In this document: positions 1-8,262 of the stretch, piece after piece | How the letters are laid out: the number at the start of each line of letters is the position of its first letter | Position numbering within the stretch: the first letter of the stretch is position 1 | NCBI GenBank assembly: GCA_903859705.1 | Contig: CAIONQ010000144.1 | Coordinates: 24,535-88,534, forward strand | Direction of reading: 5' to 3' | Length of the DNA stretch: 64,000 bases | Source of the DNA: an uncultured Chthonomonas sp. | GTDB taxonomy: Bacteria > Armatimonadota > Chthonomonadetes > Chthonomonadales > Chthonomonadaceae | Notes under the pieces: model-generated | Told to the model about the DNA's origin: nothing | Database searches by the model: none | The model's input: the letters and a program-made list of their open reading frames with translations, nothing else | Translations under genes and position numbers: made by a program

Positions 1-2
1 CA

Positions 3-179
3 GATAATTTCGACGCAATTCCGGTGCCGGCAAAGCGCTACTTTTACCGGCGATTGCACCGAGTTCTGGATGGTAAGGATCATGATCCCGCGTTTGGACG
101 CCTCACTGCAGACGAGCGGGCGGCCATTCGGGAGATACTGCGGGCAACAAAGAAAGACTTCCGAATTTTCGGGGGCTGA
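3..179 (+). CDS. C-terminal fragment of an unrecognised protein
   Basis: An open frame runs in from the left edge and stops at TGA 177-179, giving 58 residues. It is rich in Arg, Lys and Asp and includes the stretch KRYFYRRLHRVLDGKD and an Arg/Glu-rich amphipathic segment (ADERAAIREILRATKKDF). This looks like the helical tail of a larger soluble protein. I do not recognise the family and the start lies outside the window. The composition is coding-like, but the fragment is too short to assign a role. Confidence 0.5.
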   Translation, partial: DNFDAIPVPAKRYFYRRLHRVLDGKDHDPAFGRLTADERAAIREILRATKKDFRIFGG

Positions 180-505
180 ATCGGAGTTACAAACGCTTGA
201 GTGGAATTCGCAGGCAATGGATTTTTGTAAACATTATATTGTTTCAAGATCCGTAGAAAAGCGTAGCCAATCATAGCAGGAATTTCAGACACCTTAATAC
301 GAAAGCAAAGTTAAGTGCAACTGATAAGCAACGCAGTAAACAGGCCTGATTTACGCCTGTAAATACAGCTTGCGAACAGCCATAATACTTGAAGAATGCA
401 CATGCTGGCGGCGGTAAGCGCTATTGCAATCCTCTGGCGAGGCAATGGTTTTGGGATTTGCCGGCAGGTGCACTCAGGCGGCGTAAAGGTACGCATGAGG
501 TTATC
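180..505. other. Intergenic region upstream of the multihaem cytochrome operon
   Basis: No convincing gene is seen in these 326 bases. A small dyad, TTTAC-GCCT-GTAAA, lies near 350-363, and an AT-rich TAATAC near 382 could be a -10 element, although no good -35 is visible. The region presumably carries the promoter of the cytochrome/porin operon that starts at 506. Confidence 0.35.
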
Positions 506-1603
506 ATGAAAAACACAGGATCCTACAGACGATTTTTCCTGTATTCAATCCCGGTTACATTACTGGCCGGCCTGATCGTTGCATCCGTATTTGCAACCCC
601 GGCCCCGCCAAAAACCAACGGGAAAGATACAGAGGCGAAGACCGCAAAAGCGGCCAAGCCAGCTAAGTTTCCGCTGAGCCTCTGGGCAACAGCCGATGAA
701 GGCGATTATTCTGGCGGAAAGAACTGCACTAACTGCCACAAAACCCAGACCGATTCGTACGAGCGGTCTCCACACACCGTGTACATGAAAGATCCACACA
801 ATACAGTGGATAAGACCGGTTGTGAAGGGTGCCATGGCCCCAGCAAGAACCACGTAGCTCACCGCAAGGAAGAGGAAGGCCTCTACCAGAATGTTGTTAG
901 CTACACGCACAGCACTCCAGAACAGATTGCTGCTTCTTGCTTACGGTGCCATCAGGATACAGTTACGCAGAACCACTGGAAACGAACAGAGCACTCTCAT
1001 GCAGGCGTTAGCTGCACGAGTTGCCATCAGATGCACTGGGCGGATCGCCTGGGCAAAGATCGCATCCGCGTAGCGCCAGATCAGAAGAATGATGCGCTTA
1101 CCAACACCGTTGGCAAAGCACAGGTTGCTTCAGTATTCACAAACGCAGCGGCCCCCAAAGCACTACTCAAATCCAATGAGGCCAACCTCTGCGGTTCCTG
1201 CCACCGCAAAGTGGGCGCAGAATTCCGAAACAACTTCCACCACCCGGTTCCCGAGGGGCGGCTGGTATGTTCGGACTGCCACTCAGCCCACCCGAATCGT
1301 GACGACCGCAAGCTGATGCGCACTGCGAAGCAGGCATGTATAACATGCCATGCGGATGTTGCTGGCCCGTTTGTTTACGAGCATGATCCGGCATCGGATC
1401 TCACCGGCACGGGATGCCTCGAATGCCATAACCCGCATGGCTCATCGAACCCTGCCATTCTTAACTCCTTCACTCGCGGGCTGTGTATCAAGTGCCACAC
1501 GGATAAGTCTGTTAATCACAATCCAGGCAGAAACTGCTGGGATTCTGGCTGCCACTCTGCAATCCATGGTTCGAACCATGATCCGAGGTTCCTGCAGCGT
1601 TAA
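506..1603 (+). CDS. Periplasmic decahaem c-type cytochrome, DmsE/MtrA-like
   Basis: A 365-residue cytochrome with an N-terminal membrane/signal segment (about residues 8-30) followed by ten haem-binding sites. Nine are CXXCH, starting at about residues 74, 106, 145, 170, 229, 255, 278, 304 and 327. The tenth, at about 344-350 (CWDSGCH), is a CX4CH variant. Ten haems in about 330 residues match the DmsE/MtrA family, which passes electrons through an outer-membrane barrel. The barrel gene follows 68 bases downstream. I chose ATG 506 because GAGG lies 6 bases upstream and the signal segment starts there; an in-frame ATG at 389 would add 39 non-signal residues. Export by Sec and haem ligation by a Ccm/Ccs system are inferred from the family. 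Confidence 0.9.
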   Translation: MKNTGSYRRFFLYSIPVTLLAGLIVASVFATPAPPKTNGKDTEAKTAKAAKPAKFPLSLWATADEGDYSGGKNCTNCHKTQTDSYERSPHTVYMKDPHNTVDKTGCEGCHGPSKNHVAHRKEEEGLYQNVVSYTHSTPEQIAASCLRCHQDTVTQNHWKRTEHSHAGVSCTSCHQMHWADRLGKDRIRVAPDQKNDALTNTVGKAQVASVFTNAAAPKALLKSNEANLCGSCHRKVGAEFRNNFHHPVPEGRLVCSDCHSAHPNRDDRKLMRTAKQACITCHADVAGPFVYEHDPASDLTGTGCLECHNPHGSSNPAILNSFTRGLCIKCHTDKSVNHNPGRNCWDSGCHSAIHGSNHDPRFLQR

Positions 1604-1671
1604 CAGTAATCCGGCACTCAGATCACACACATCAGTGCACGATCTGAACCTGAGCACATGAGGTTATTCGA

Positions 1672-3426
1672 GTGAAAAACACAGACAAAACTCAGACAGC
1701 CAGCAGGATGCAGAGCTTTACAAAGGTCTTTGCCATCGCAGCACTGGCAACCATGTATACGCCAATCAGGGCAGCAGCACAGTCTCCCTTTGATACAGCA
1801 GGCACACTTGGCTCTATTGCAGGAGCCGGTGCGTTTACTGTAGCTCAGGACGATGCGCCAGAGCCCCCACGCGCCCAGCCTAAAAGCAAGCTAGACCCGG
1901 CTACCTACCTGGTAGCGGAGGTAGGCTACGCGGACTGGAACGTTTCTGGAAGCAGAAACAAGTTTCGCCAGTACGCTACCGTCCCGGGCGGGTTCTTCCT
2001 TAAGGAACTAACTTACGTTCCTAAAATGGAAGATCCCGGTCAGTACGTCTTTACCTCTCTTAAAGGTATTGGCGGTGTGGACTATCGGGGCGATCTGGGA
2101 CTGGTATACAACTATGGCGGCACACGCATTTCGGGCTACTTCTCAAACAGCAGCTTCTTTGAAGATACCAATGCTCCGGTAGGCGCAAGCAGTCGGCATT
2201 CTGCCGGGTTTGACCTCCGCCAGAATGTTACAAAGAACTTCTCGTTGGCTTACCGCTTCAAGAGCGATAGCCAGGTAAACCGATACGAATCGCCCAATGC
2301 CGGTGAAAACCAGCATACACAGTATCAGGACATCAGTGCTGCCGGCAAGGTTGGTCCTGGTTATCTCAAACTCTCCAGTGCAAACTTGAGGTTTGAGGAC
2401 AATACGGGCACATGGGTAAATTCCGACGTACAGACATTCGCAGGTTCTTACCTGTGGAATGTGAACGATGGAATCGATCTTCAGGCCGGCTACTCACGCG
2501 CTAACATCGGCCAAACAGGAATGAAGGGCAGCCATATCGAGTCCTTTGCCCTGAACGGTGATGTAGCTATCGGCTCCGGTACAGACGTAAACCTTGCGAT
2601 GCAGAACCGCCGCCTTTCAATGCCGAACACGCTGAACGATTATGTTAAGCATCAGGGCATTGAATCGATAAGCCTTTCCCAGCGATACAAATCCTGGCGA
2701 GGTTCCATCTCCCTGCGCCTGCAGGATGATGAGCGGCTGAACTACAGCCAGACTTACGTAGACGTGCCGAAGTGGAGTACCGTAGAAGGCCGCCTATCTG
2801 GCCGCGTACCCGGCGGACTGCGACTTACCGTTCGCGGATATACCCAGGCACTGATTGAGCAGCCCGGGTTCAACACAAACGATCCATCCAATCTTTATTG
2901 GACCGCGCGTGACTTCGCCGAGGGGCGCCTGGAAGGCGGGCATGACGATCTGAGCTACTACGCGGTTTACACCTACCGCTCCGATCGCAATGCAGCGCGC
3001 GCAGCAGAGGTAACAACCGGGCAGTACACGCTCGGAGCTACCTATCAGGTATCCCCCACCCTCAACATGTTCGCAGAGTACCATCATGAACTCTGGTCTG
3101 GTAAGGCCGCCATCACGGGTTACCCGTCTATCGGCAACTACCTCCCAGATGTAACCACCGGTATTTTGCAGCTTACGTACAATCCGAACAAACGTGCCTA
3201 TCTCTCGTTAACCTATACGGGATTTGGTACTCGGAACGACAACCCGCTTATGCTCCCAGATGGGAACACCCGCGGAACGTTTGTTACTATCAACGGTCGC
3301 TACAAGTTTAACCGTGGCTATGAGCTTGGTTTTATGGTGGCGCCGTGGACCTATCGTGACAATGTAGTAAACGCCATGAACTACAACGCTACTGTGTTTA
3401 TGCTCACAGGAAGCACCCGGTTTTAG
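1672..3426 (+). CDS. Outer-membrane beta-barrel, MtrB/PioB-like porin
   Basis: The gene encodes 584 residues from a GTG start with GAGG 8 bases upstream. A signal peptide (about residues 14-37, ending near AAAQ) is followed by a Pro-rich linker and then alternating aromatic/polar strands rich in Tyr, Gly and Asn, typical of a large barrel. The last residue is Phe, the usual signature for BAM-assisted insertion. No cysteine is present, so the N-terminal CXXC of Shewanella MtrB is missing, as in many homologues elsewhere. Its place between a decahaem cytochrome and an octahaem lipoprotein supports a role as the sheath that lets the cytochromes touch across the outer membrane. The family call rests on topology and neighbours rather than on a catalytic motif. 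Confidence 0.82.
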   Translation: MKNTDKTQTASRMQSFTKVFAIAALATMYTPIRAAAQSPFDTAGTLGSIAGAGAFTVAQDDAPEPPRAQPKSKLDPATYLVAEVGYADWNVSGSRNKFRQYATVPGGFFLKELTYVPKMEDPGQYVFTSLKGIGGVDYRGDLGLVYNYGGTRISGYFSNSSFFEDTNAPVGASSRHSAGFDLRQNVTKNFSLAYRFKSDSQVNRYESPNAGENQHTQYQDISAAGKVGPGYLKLSSANLRFEDNTGTWVNSDVQTFAGSYLWNVNDGIDLQAGYSRANIGQTGMKGSHIESFALNGDVAIGSGTDVNLAMQNRRLSMPNTLNDYVKHQGIESISLSQRYKSWRGSISLRLQDDERLNYSQTYVDVPKWSTVEGRLSGRVPGGLRLTVRGYTQALIEQPGFNTNDPSNLYWTARDFAEGRLEGGHDDLSYYAVYTYRSDRNAARAAEVTTGQYTLGATYQVSPTLNMFAEYHHELWSGKAAITGYPSIGNYLPDVTTGILQLTYNPNKRAYLSLTYTGFGTRNDNPLMLPDGNTRGTFVTINGRYKFNRGYELGFMVAPWTYRDNVVNAMNYNATVFMLTGSTRF

Positions 3427-3480
3427 GTAACGGTTGGAAACCCTTCGACTAACCTATAACTAATTGAAAGGCGAAAGCAA

Positions 3481-4950
3481 ATGCTAAAGAAAAGCGGTTT
3501 GATGCTCACGTGCGCCGGCGCCCTCGTTTTCGTGGGTGTGCTCGTCGCCGCGGGCTGCGGAGGCGGCGGTCCGAATACCCCGCCCGTCTCAGCCCTGTCC
3601 ACAGCGGCTCAGTTTGCAGCGCTCCTTCCTTCTCCCCAGAAGGCAGCAACAAAAGTTGGAGCAACAGCCTGTAAACCGTGCCATGCCACGGACTGTACCT
3701 CCCAGGCGCTAACGCGCCACTCTCAGGTATCGGTCGATTGCGAATCCTGCCATGGTCCAGGAAGCGTGCATGCGGCCAAGCCGGCACTTACAAATATCCT
3801 GCGCGGCATAGACTCCACAAATCCGATTGTGTGTGCTCAGTGCCATTCAGACGTAGTCAACGACTTCAAAAAGTCGATGCATGCACAGGTTGTTACCAGC
3901 GCCATCAGCAGTTCCAGCGCAACCTGTATGCGATGCCACAGCGATCCGTTCCGGACGTTGAATGTAGAGTCTCCTCTGGCCCATGGCCAGACGCCGGCTC
4001 AGGTGGATGCAGCCATAGTAGCTATCCCTGCCGCCACATTGCAGACATACCCGCCTGCAACCCATGCATCCGTTGCATGTGCAGGCTGCCACGATCCGCA
4101 CCAGAACACTGCCAACCTTACCTCTGATAAGGAACAGTTCTACCTGCGTGCAGCAACATCAAGCACGGACCTGAGCAGCGACCCGCCAGCAGCTACACCG
4201 GCACAGTACACAACCATCAACCACATCTGCGGTTCCTGCCACAACAACCGTGGTGGAGATCCATCAGACCAGGGCCTCGGTACCGGTACTTCCCGCCCGG
4301 CAGTGCACGAAGGTCCTGAGTACAACTTCCTGAACGGCAACGGCGGCGCAGAGGGTATCACTACCACCGGCGGCTCCATCTATGCCTCTGGAACCACTGC
4401 ACCAGCCCAGCGCACCAGTGCGCACGTGGCCGTACCCGACCAGTGCGTTACCTGCCATATGCCGAACTCCCGCCACACGTTCACGGTTAGCCTGGATACC
4501 AGTTGCGCACCGTGCCACACGGCTACGGATGCAGCGGCCCGCGAGAATACCATTCAAACGCAGATTCAGAACGGCATGGCCGCTCTCCGCGCCAGAATGG
4601 CAAATTGGGCAGCTACCGTCGGCGCTGGCGGATTTAAGGACAGCACGGGAATAGCATGGGAATACTCCGGTAACATCCCGGCTACCGTTGTGGTACCGAA
4701 AACTCCGACATGGCAGTCTCAGATTCCGATCGAGATCAAGCGCGCTCGCCACAACTACTATCTGCTTCTGCTGGACCGCAGCTACGGCGTACACAACTTT
4801 GTATATGCTCAGTACCTGCTTAACCAGTCTAACGTTGGCCTCGACAAGTACGTTTCTCGCTCTGTCTCCATTCCGTCCAGCCGGGCGGCGGTGAAGGCGC
4901 AGCTAGCTGCGGATTACGAGAAAGCCAAAATGAGCCACGCAACCGAATAA
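3481..4950 (+). CDS. Octahaem c-type cytochrome lipoprotein, probable outer-surface electron carrier
   Basis: A 489-residue lipoprotein: the signal peptide ends in LVAAGC with the lipidated Cys at residue 26, followed by a Gly run. Eight CXXCH sites begin at about residues 64, 87, 118, 149, 200, 250, 322 and 342. The C-terminal 120 residues have no haem site and contain a helical stretch with RARHNYYLLLLDRSYGVHN, reminiscent of the C-terminal helices of multihaem c552/nitrite-reductase-type cytochromes. A Shine-Dalgarno GAAAGG lies upstream. Its position after an MtrA-like and MtrB-like pair suggests it is the extracellular end of the conduit. A periplasm-facing lipoprotein or a reductase is the alternative. 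A strong terminator follows. Confidence 0.82.
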   Translation: MLKKSGLMLTCAGALVFVGVLVAAGCGGGGPNTPPVSALSTAAQFAALLPSPQKAATKVGATACKPCHATDCTSQALTRHSQVSVDCESCHGPGSVHAAKPALTNILRGIDSTNPIVCAQCHSDVVNDFKKSMHAQVVTSAISSSSATCMRCHSDPFRTLNVESPLAHGQTPAQVDAAIVAIPAATLQTYPPATHASVACAGCHDPHQNTANLTSDKEQFYLRAATSSTDLSSDPPAATPAQYTTINHICGSCHNNRGGDPSDQGLGTGTSRPAVHEGPEYNFLNGNGGAEGITTTGGSIYASGTTAPAQRTSAHVAVPDQCVTCHMPNSRHTFTVSLDTSCAPCHTATDAAARENTIQTQIQNGMAALRARMANWAATVGAGGFKDSTGIAWEYSGNIPATVVVPKTPTWQSQIPIEIKRARHNYYLLLLDRSYGVHNFVYAQYLLNQSNVGLDKYVSRSVSIPSSRAAVKAQLAADYEKAKMSHATE

Positions 4951-4989
4951 CCATCGGTTGAAGTTGAGTTCAGAGAGCTGAACATTGTG

Positions 4990-5024
4990 GGCTCCTGAAG
5001 CATTTGCTTCAGGAGCCTATTTTT
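4990..5024 (+). terminator. Rho-independent terminator of the cytochrome/porin operon
   Basis: A perfect 12-bp stem (GGCTCCTGAAGC paired with GCTTCAGGAGCC, loop ATTT) is followed by TATTTTTG. It sits 40 bases after the stop of the octahaem cytochrome and closes the three-gene unit. Confidence 0.93.
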
Positions 5025-5148
5025 GTAAGTGTACGATCAGGCTTCGCATGTACGGCAATAATGCGCCAGTGCCAAAAATTGTAATGCAAAAGTATGGCCC
5101 ACATAGATCCAGAAGCTGGTTTGCTGCATCCTGAGTACAGTGAAACGG

Positions 5149-5154
5149 TATAAT
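5149..5154 (+). promoter_or_regulatory. Candidate -10 element for the Gfo/Idh/MocA gene at 5195
   Basis: A perfect TATAAT lies 41 bases before the start codon, downstream of the terminator. No good -35 hexamer is found at 16-18 bases, so activation by a regulator is possible. Confidence 0.4.
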
Positions 5155-5194
5155 CTACTGGGTCTCAAATCCACCTATTGGAGAATCGTAACAA

Positions 5195-6277
5195 ATGGCA
5201 GACAAACTCCGCATTGGCATTGTTGGCTGCGGCGGCATCGCTAATGGTAAACATATGCCCAGCCTTTCACGGCTGGACACGGTTGAGCTCGTGGCATTCT
5301 GCGATATTGTAGAAGATAAAGCAGAAAAGGCTCGCGCCGAATATGGCGTAGAAGGTGCCAGCGTTTATACTGATTATGAGAAGCTACTGGCAGACACATC
5401 TATTGATGTAGTGCATGTTTGCACTCCAAACGATTCTCATGCAGCTGTAGCCATCGCCTCCCTTGAAGCCGGCAAACATGTAATGAGCGAGAAGCCCATG
5501 GCCAAGCGCGCAACAGATGCCCGCAGAATGGCCGAAACTGCAGCTAAGACTGGCAAGAAGCTGACAGTTGGTTACCAGAGCCGACACAGACCAGACAGCC
5601 AGTATCTGAAGCAGGCTGTAGTGCGGGGCGATCTGGGCGAAATTTACTACGCCAAGGCACATGCTATTCGCCGCAGAGCAGTACCAACCTGGGGTGTCTT
5701 CCTGGATGAAGAAAAACAGGGCGGCGGTCCGCTAATAGATATTGGCACCCATGCTCTGGATTTAACACTGTGGCTGATGGACAACTACGAGCCGAAGCTG
5801 GTTGTAGGAACGACCTACCACAAGCTTTCTCAGCGCGAGAATGCCGCCAATGCCTGGGGGCCATGGGATCCCAAGAAGTTTACCGTTGAGGATTCTGCCT
5901 TCGGCTTCATTACCATGAAGAACGGCGCAACCATCACGCTGGAAGCAAGCTGGGCGTTAAATACTCTGCAGGTGGACGAGGCAAAAACCACACTCTGCGG
6001 CACCGAAGGCGGCGCAGACATGTTTGGTGGCCTGCGATTTAATGGCGAGAACTTCAGCAGACTATATGACTCAAAGATCGACCTCAACGCCGGTGGAGCT
6101 GCCTTCTATGAGGGCAAAACCGAGAGCGATTCCGACCGGGAAGCTCGCCTGTGGATTGAGGCCATTATCAATGATACCGATCCTGTGGTACTTCCACGGC
6201 AAGCGCTGGTTGTGTCTGAAATTCTTGAGGCAATCTACACTTCTGCTGAAACTGGTAAGGCTGTATCGTTCGAGTAG
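5195..6277 (+). CDS. Gfo/Idh/MocA family NAD(P)-dependent oxidoreductase
   Basis: The protein has 360 residues. The N-terminal Rossmann fold begins GIVGCGGIANGKHMPSL, and the family EKP motif (MSEKPMAK, about residue 98) supplies the catalytic Lys that contacts the nicotinamide. The C-terminal half is the alpha/beta domain with a GPLIDIGTHALDLTLW segment that carries the conserved Asp/His substrate-binding residues. The family oxidises or reduces sugars, inositols and cyclitols; the substrate here cannot be told. GGAGA precedes the ATG. The gene stands alone between two terminators. Confidence 0.9.
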   Translation: MADKLRIGIVGCGGIANGKHMPSLSRLDTVELVAFCDIVEDKAEKARAEYGVEGASVYTDYEKLLADTSIDVVHVCTPNDSHAAVAIASLEAGKHVMSEKPMAKRATDARRMAETAAKTGKKLTVGYQSRHRPDSQYLKQAVVRGDLGEIYYAKAHAIRRRAVPTWGVFLDEEKQGGGPLIDIGTHALDLTLWLMDNYEPKLVVGTTYHKLSQRENAANAWGPWDPKKFTVEDSAFGFITMKNGATITLEASWALNTLQVDEAKTTLCGTEGGADMFGGLRFNGENFSRLYDSKIDLNAGGAAFYEGKTESDSDREARLWIEAIINDTDPVVLPRQALVVSEILEAIYTSAETGKAVSFE

Positions 6278-6310
6278 CCAGTTACACGTTTACAACTGAG
6301 TAAACCCTAT

Positions 6311-6345
6311 GGGCCCTTCTGCATATTTGCAAAGGGCCCTAAAAT
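6311..6345 (+). terminator. Probable terminator after the oxidoreductase gene
   Basis: Arms GGGCCCTT (6311-6318) and AAGGGCCC (6332-6339) form a GC-rich hairpin with a 13-base loop. The T-tract that follows is weak (TAAAATCTGTT), so efficiency is uncertain. Confidence 0.6.
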
Positions 6346-6362
6346 CTGTTATTAATTGGATA

Positions 6363-6382
6363 ACAGGATCTATTTATCCTGT
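6363..6382. promoter_or_regulatory. Candidate operator dyad in the ric promoter
   Basis: A perfect inverted repeat ACAGGAT-N6-ATCCTGT directly abuts a TATACT -10 element (6382-6387), about 40 bases before the ric start. It lies in the core promoter, the place for a repressor site. It does not match the FNR, NorR or Rex consensus. The regulator is unknown. Confidence 0.5.
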
Positions 6383-6422
6383 ATACTATATTTGTACATA
6401 TTTATGAAGGAGAGTTACAGTT

Positions 6423-7193
6423 ATGAACACTTCGATTTTGCTGGATGCGCCAGTTGGCGCTCTTGTTGCGGAACGCCCTTCCCGCTCTTTGATATTCGAA
6501 GCTGCTGGAATTGATTACTGCTGTGCAGGCTCATCCACGCTAAGGGCAGCGTGCGCTGTGAAGGGGCTTGACGCAGAGGTGATGGCCGCAAAGATTATTG
6601 ATTTTGATAGCGTAACTTCCGAGCCCGAAGTAAGCTGGGTAACTGAGCCGCTAACGGCAATCTGCAACCATATAGAGGCAACTCATCATGCGTTTCTGAA
6701 AGCTTCGCTGCCGCGGCTTCTTGGCCTTACCGAGAAGGTAAAACGGGCACATGGCACCGATGATCCTCGGCTTGTGACTCTGAATGCACTGTTTCAAAGA
6801 TTTCACGATGAACTGACTGAGCACATGAACAAGGAAGAGTATGTACTCTTTCCTATGTGCCGTGCGCTGGATATGCAAGCAGTGCCATTGGTAGGCTCCG
6901 ACAATGGCAACAGCCTGCCTTCAGGCAGCCCCGGCCCCGTGGATTTGCAGTGTTGCAGCATTCGCACTCCCATCCGGGTGATGATGGAAGAGCATGATGA
7001 TGCTGGAGCGGCTCTCGCCGAGATGCGGGCTCTAACAGATGGGTTCCGAGTTCCACTGCACGCGTGCCCCACCTACCGGGCAATGCTGCACGGTCTTTCT
7101 GAACTTGAACAGGATATGCATACTCATGTCCACCTTGAGAACAGTGTGTTATTCCCAAGAGCGTCAGAGAAGGCAGACACTACTGGCAGCTGA
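6423..7193 (+). CDS. ric: Iron-sulfur cluster repair di-iron protein Ric (ScdA/YtfE family)
   Basis: The protein has 256 residues. The N-terminal ScdA_N/DUF542 domain has the signature FEAAGIDYCCAGSSTLRAAC, with the paired cysteines at about residues 37-38. The rest is a hemerythrin-like four-helix bundle with His/Glu ligands in ICNHIEATHH, FHDELTEHMNKEEYVLFP, MMEEHDDAG and THVHLENSVLFP. The family restores Fe-S clusters damaged by nitric oxide or oxidative stress in the cytoplasm. GGAG lies 10 bases upstream of the ATG and a strong dyad overlaps its promoter, consistent with stress induction. It is a single gene, convergent with the regulator at 7228. Confidence 0.93.
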   Translation: MNTSILLDAPVGALVAERPSRSLIFEAAGIDYCCAGSSTLRAACAVKGLDAEVMAAKIIDFDSVTSEPEVSWVTEPLTAICNHIEATHHAFLKASLPRLLGLTEKVKRAHGTDDPRLVTLNALFQRFHDELTEHMNKEEYVLFPMCRALDMQAVPLVGSDNGNSLPSGSPGPVDLQCCSIRTPIRVMMEEHDDAGAALAEMRALTDGFRVPLHACPTYRAMLHGLSELEQDMHTHVHLENSVLFPRASEKADTTGS

Positions 7194-7227
7194 TCCCACA
7201 TAAGAAAAACCATCAGAAGTGCGTTCA

Positions 7228-8175
7228 TTATTCCGTTGAAAATGGTGAATCCGGTTTAGAGCCAACCGCCAGCACGGATTCAAAAAATGGTGGCTCTGCC
7301 GCACGGTCTACTGTGGAAGCCTCGCGCATTGCAAACCCTGCGATGCGCAGCATTTCCATCAGTTCTGCAAGCGAGAAACCGGGCCACAGATCGGCGTAAA
7401 GATCCCGCACCTCATCGATATCATGTTTTAACAGATCAAGAATTATTAGCCTGCCTCCAGGCTTCAACACCCGGTACGATTCGCGTAGTGCTGTTTGTGG
7501 GTGAATGGCGTGGTGCAGTGCCTGATGGATGAGCACGAGATCGACACTGGACTCAGCAATCGGTAAATCTTCCATGTCCCCCTGACGATATTCAAGGTTC
7601 TCGATGCCATTACGGCGGGCGAGCCCCACGCCATACTCAACCATTTTGGGTGAAGCATCTACTGCAATCACTTTTTTAGCTCGCTGTGCAAGCATTAATG
7701 AGAGCGTGCCCTCCCCTGCTCCTAAATCTGCTATTACCAATGGCGGCAAAAGCTTTAGTAGCGCCTCTGAAAGTGCCTTCCAACTACGCCCGGGCACATA
7801 GCTGCGCCCAAACTTGCCAGCCAGCTCATCAAAGTAGCCGCGAAGGTGGTCTTTACGGCGGCTCAAAATCAGGTTGAGCGCCAGATCATCCTGAACGGAC
7901 TCTGGCATCTCAGCTGCAGTACGCTCAATAGCATCAGCAACAATTGATTCCTCTTTTGCAGCGGGTGTAAGGTGATAAAGGCTGCGTTGCCCCTGCTTGC
8001 GCACCTCCACAAAGCCTGCACTCCGCAGCTGCGATAGCTGCATCGAGATCCGGCTCTGGCCCATTCCCAGAATCTCTTGCAGATCTGCAACACTTAGTTC
8101 TTCACGCGCAAGCAAACGCAGCAGTCGCAGCCTACCTGCATCGCTTAGAATTCTCAGAGACGTTAATAGATCCAT
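7228..8175 (-). CDS. ArsR-family regulator fused to a SAM-dependent methyltransferase domain
   Basis: The protein has 315 residues. Residues 1-75 form an ArsR winged helix (LRILSDAGRLRLLRLLA, then GMGQSRISMQLSQLRSAG as recognition helix). No metal-binding Cys motif is present. Residues from about 145 form a class I methyltransferase fold with motif I VIADLGAGEGTLS and the VDLVLIHQALHH region. Two-domain proteins of this kind next to ahcY, such as SahR of Desulfovibrio, sense S-adenosylhomocysteine and control the methyl cycle. The gene is divergent from ahcY with a concentric dyad between them. This supports a sensor role for the methyltransferase domain, although real methyl transfer cannot be excluded. 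Confidence 0.85.
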   Translation of the reverse strand: MDLLTSLRILSDAGRLRLLRLLAREELSVADLQEILGMGQSRISMQLSQLRSAGFVEVRKQGQRSLYHLTPAAKEESIVADAIERTAAEMPESVQDDLALNLILSRRKDHLRGYFDELAGKFGRSYVPGRSWKALSEALLKLLPPLVIADLGAGEGTLSLMLAQRAKKVIAVDASPKMVEYGVGLARRNGIENLEYRQGDMEDLPIAESSVDLVLIHQALHHAIHPQTALRESYRVLKPGGRLIILDLLKHDIDEVRDLYADLWPGFSLAELMEMLRIAGFAMREASTVDRAAEPPFFESVLAVGSKPDSPFSTE

Positions 8176-8205
8176 AGCCCTATTATGGCATCCTTGAGAT
8201 GATAT

Positions 8206-8229
8206 ATCAACCTATCATGATTTGTTGAT
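8206..8229. promoter_or_regulatory. Candidate operator between the ArsR-methyltransferase gene and ahcY
   Basis: Outer arms ATCAAC (8206-8211) and GTTGAT (8224-8229) share their centre of symmetry (8217.5) with the inner palindrome ATCATGAT (8214-8221). Ten of the twelve positions per half-site pair. The site lies 34 bases before the ahcY start and directly upstream of a TACAAT -10 element (8237-8242). A dimeric ArsR protein bound here would block the promoter. Confidence 0.7.
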
Positions 8230-8262
8230 GATATGGTACAATAAGTTTGGAGGTACACCTAC

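Noticed and set aside
389..505. Longer N-terminus of the decahaem cytochrome from ATG 389
   Set aside because: It would put 39 non-signal residues before a good signal segment; ATG 506 has a Shine-Dalgarno.
1568..1577. GGTTCGAACC, a tRNA T-arm-like palindrome
   Set aside because: It lies inside the decahaem cytochrome gene and no acceptor or anticodon stem can be drawn around it.
4264..4794. A 176-codon antisense frame within the octahaem cytochrome gene
   Set aside because: Shadow of a biased coding strand; the sense frame has eight haem motifs.
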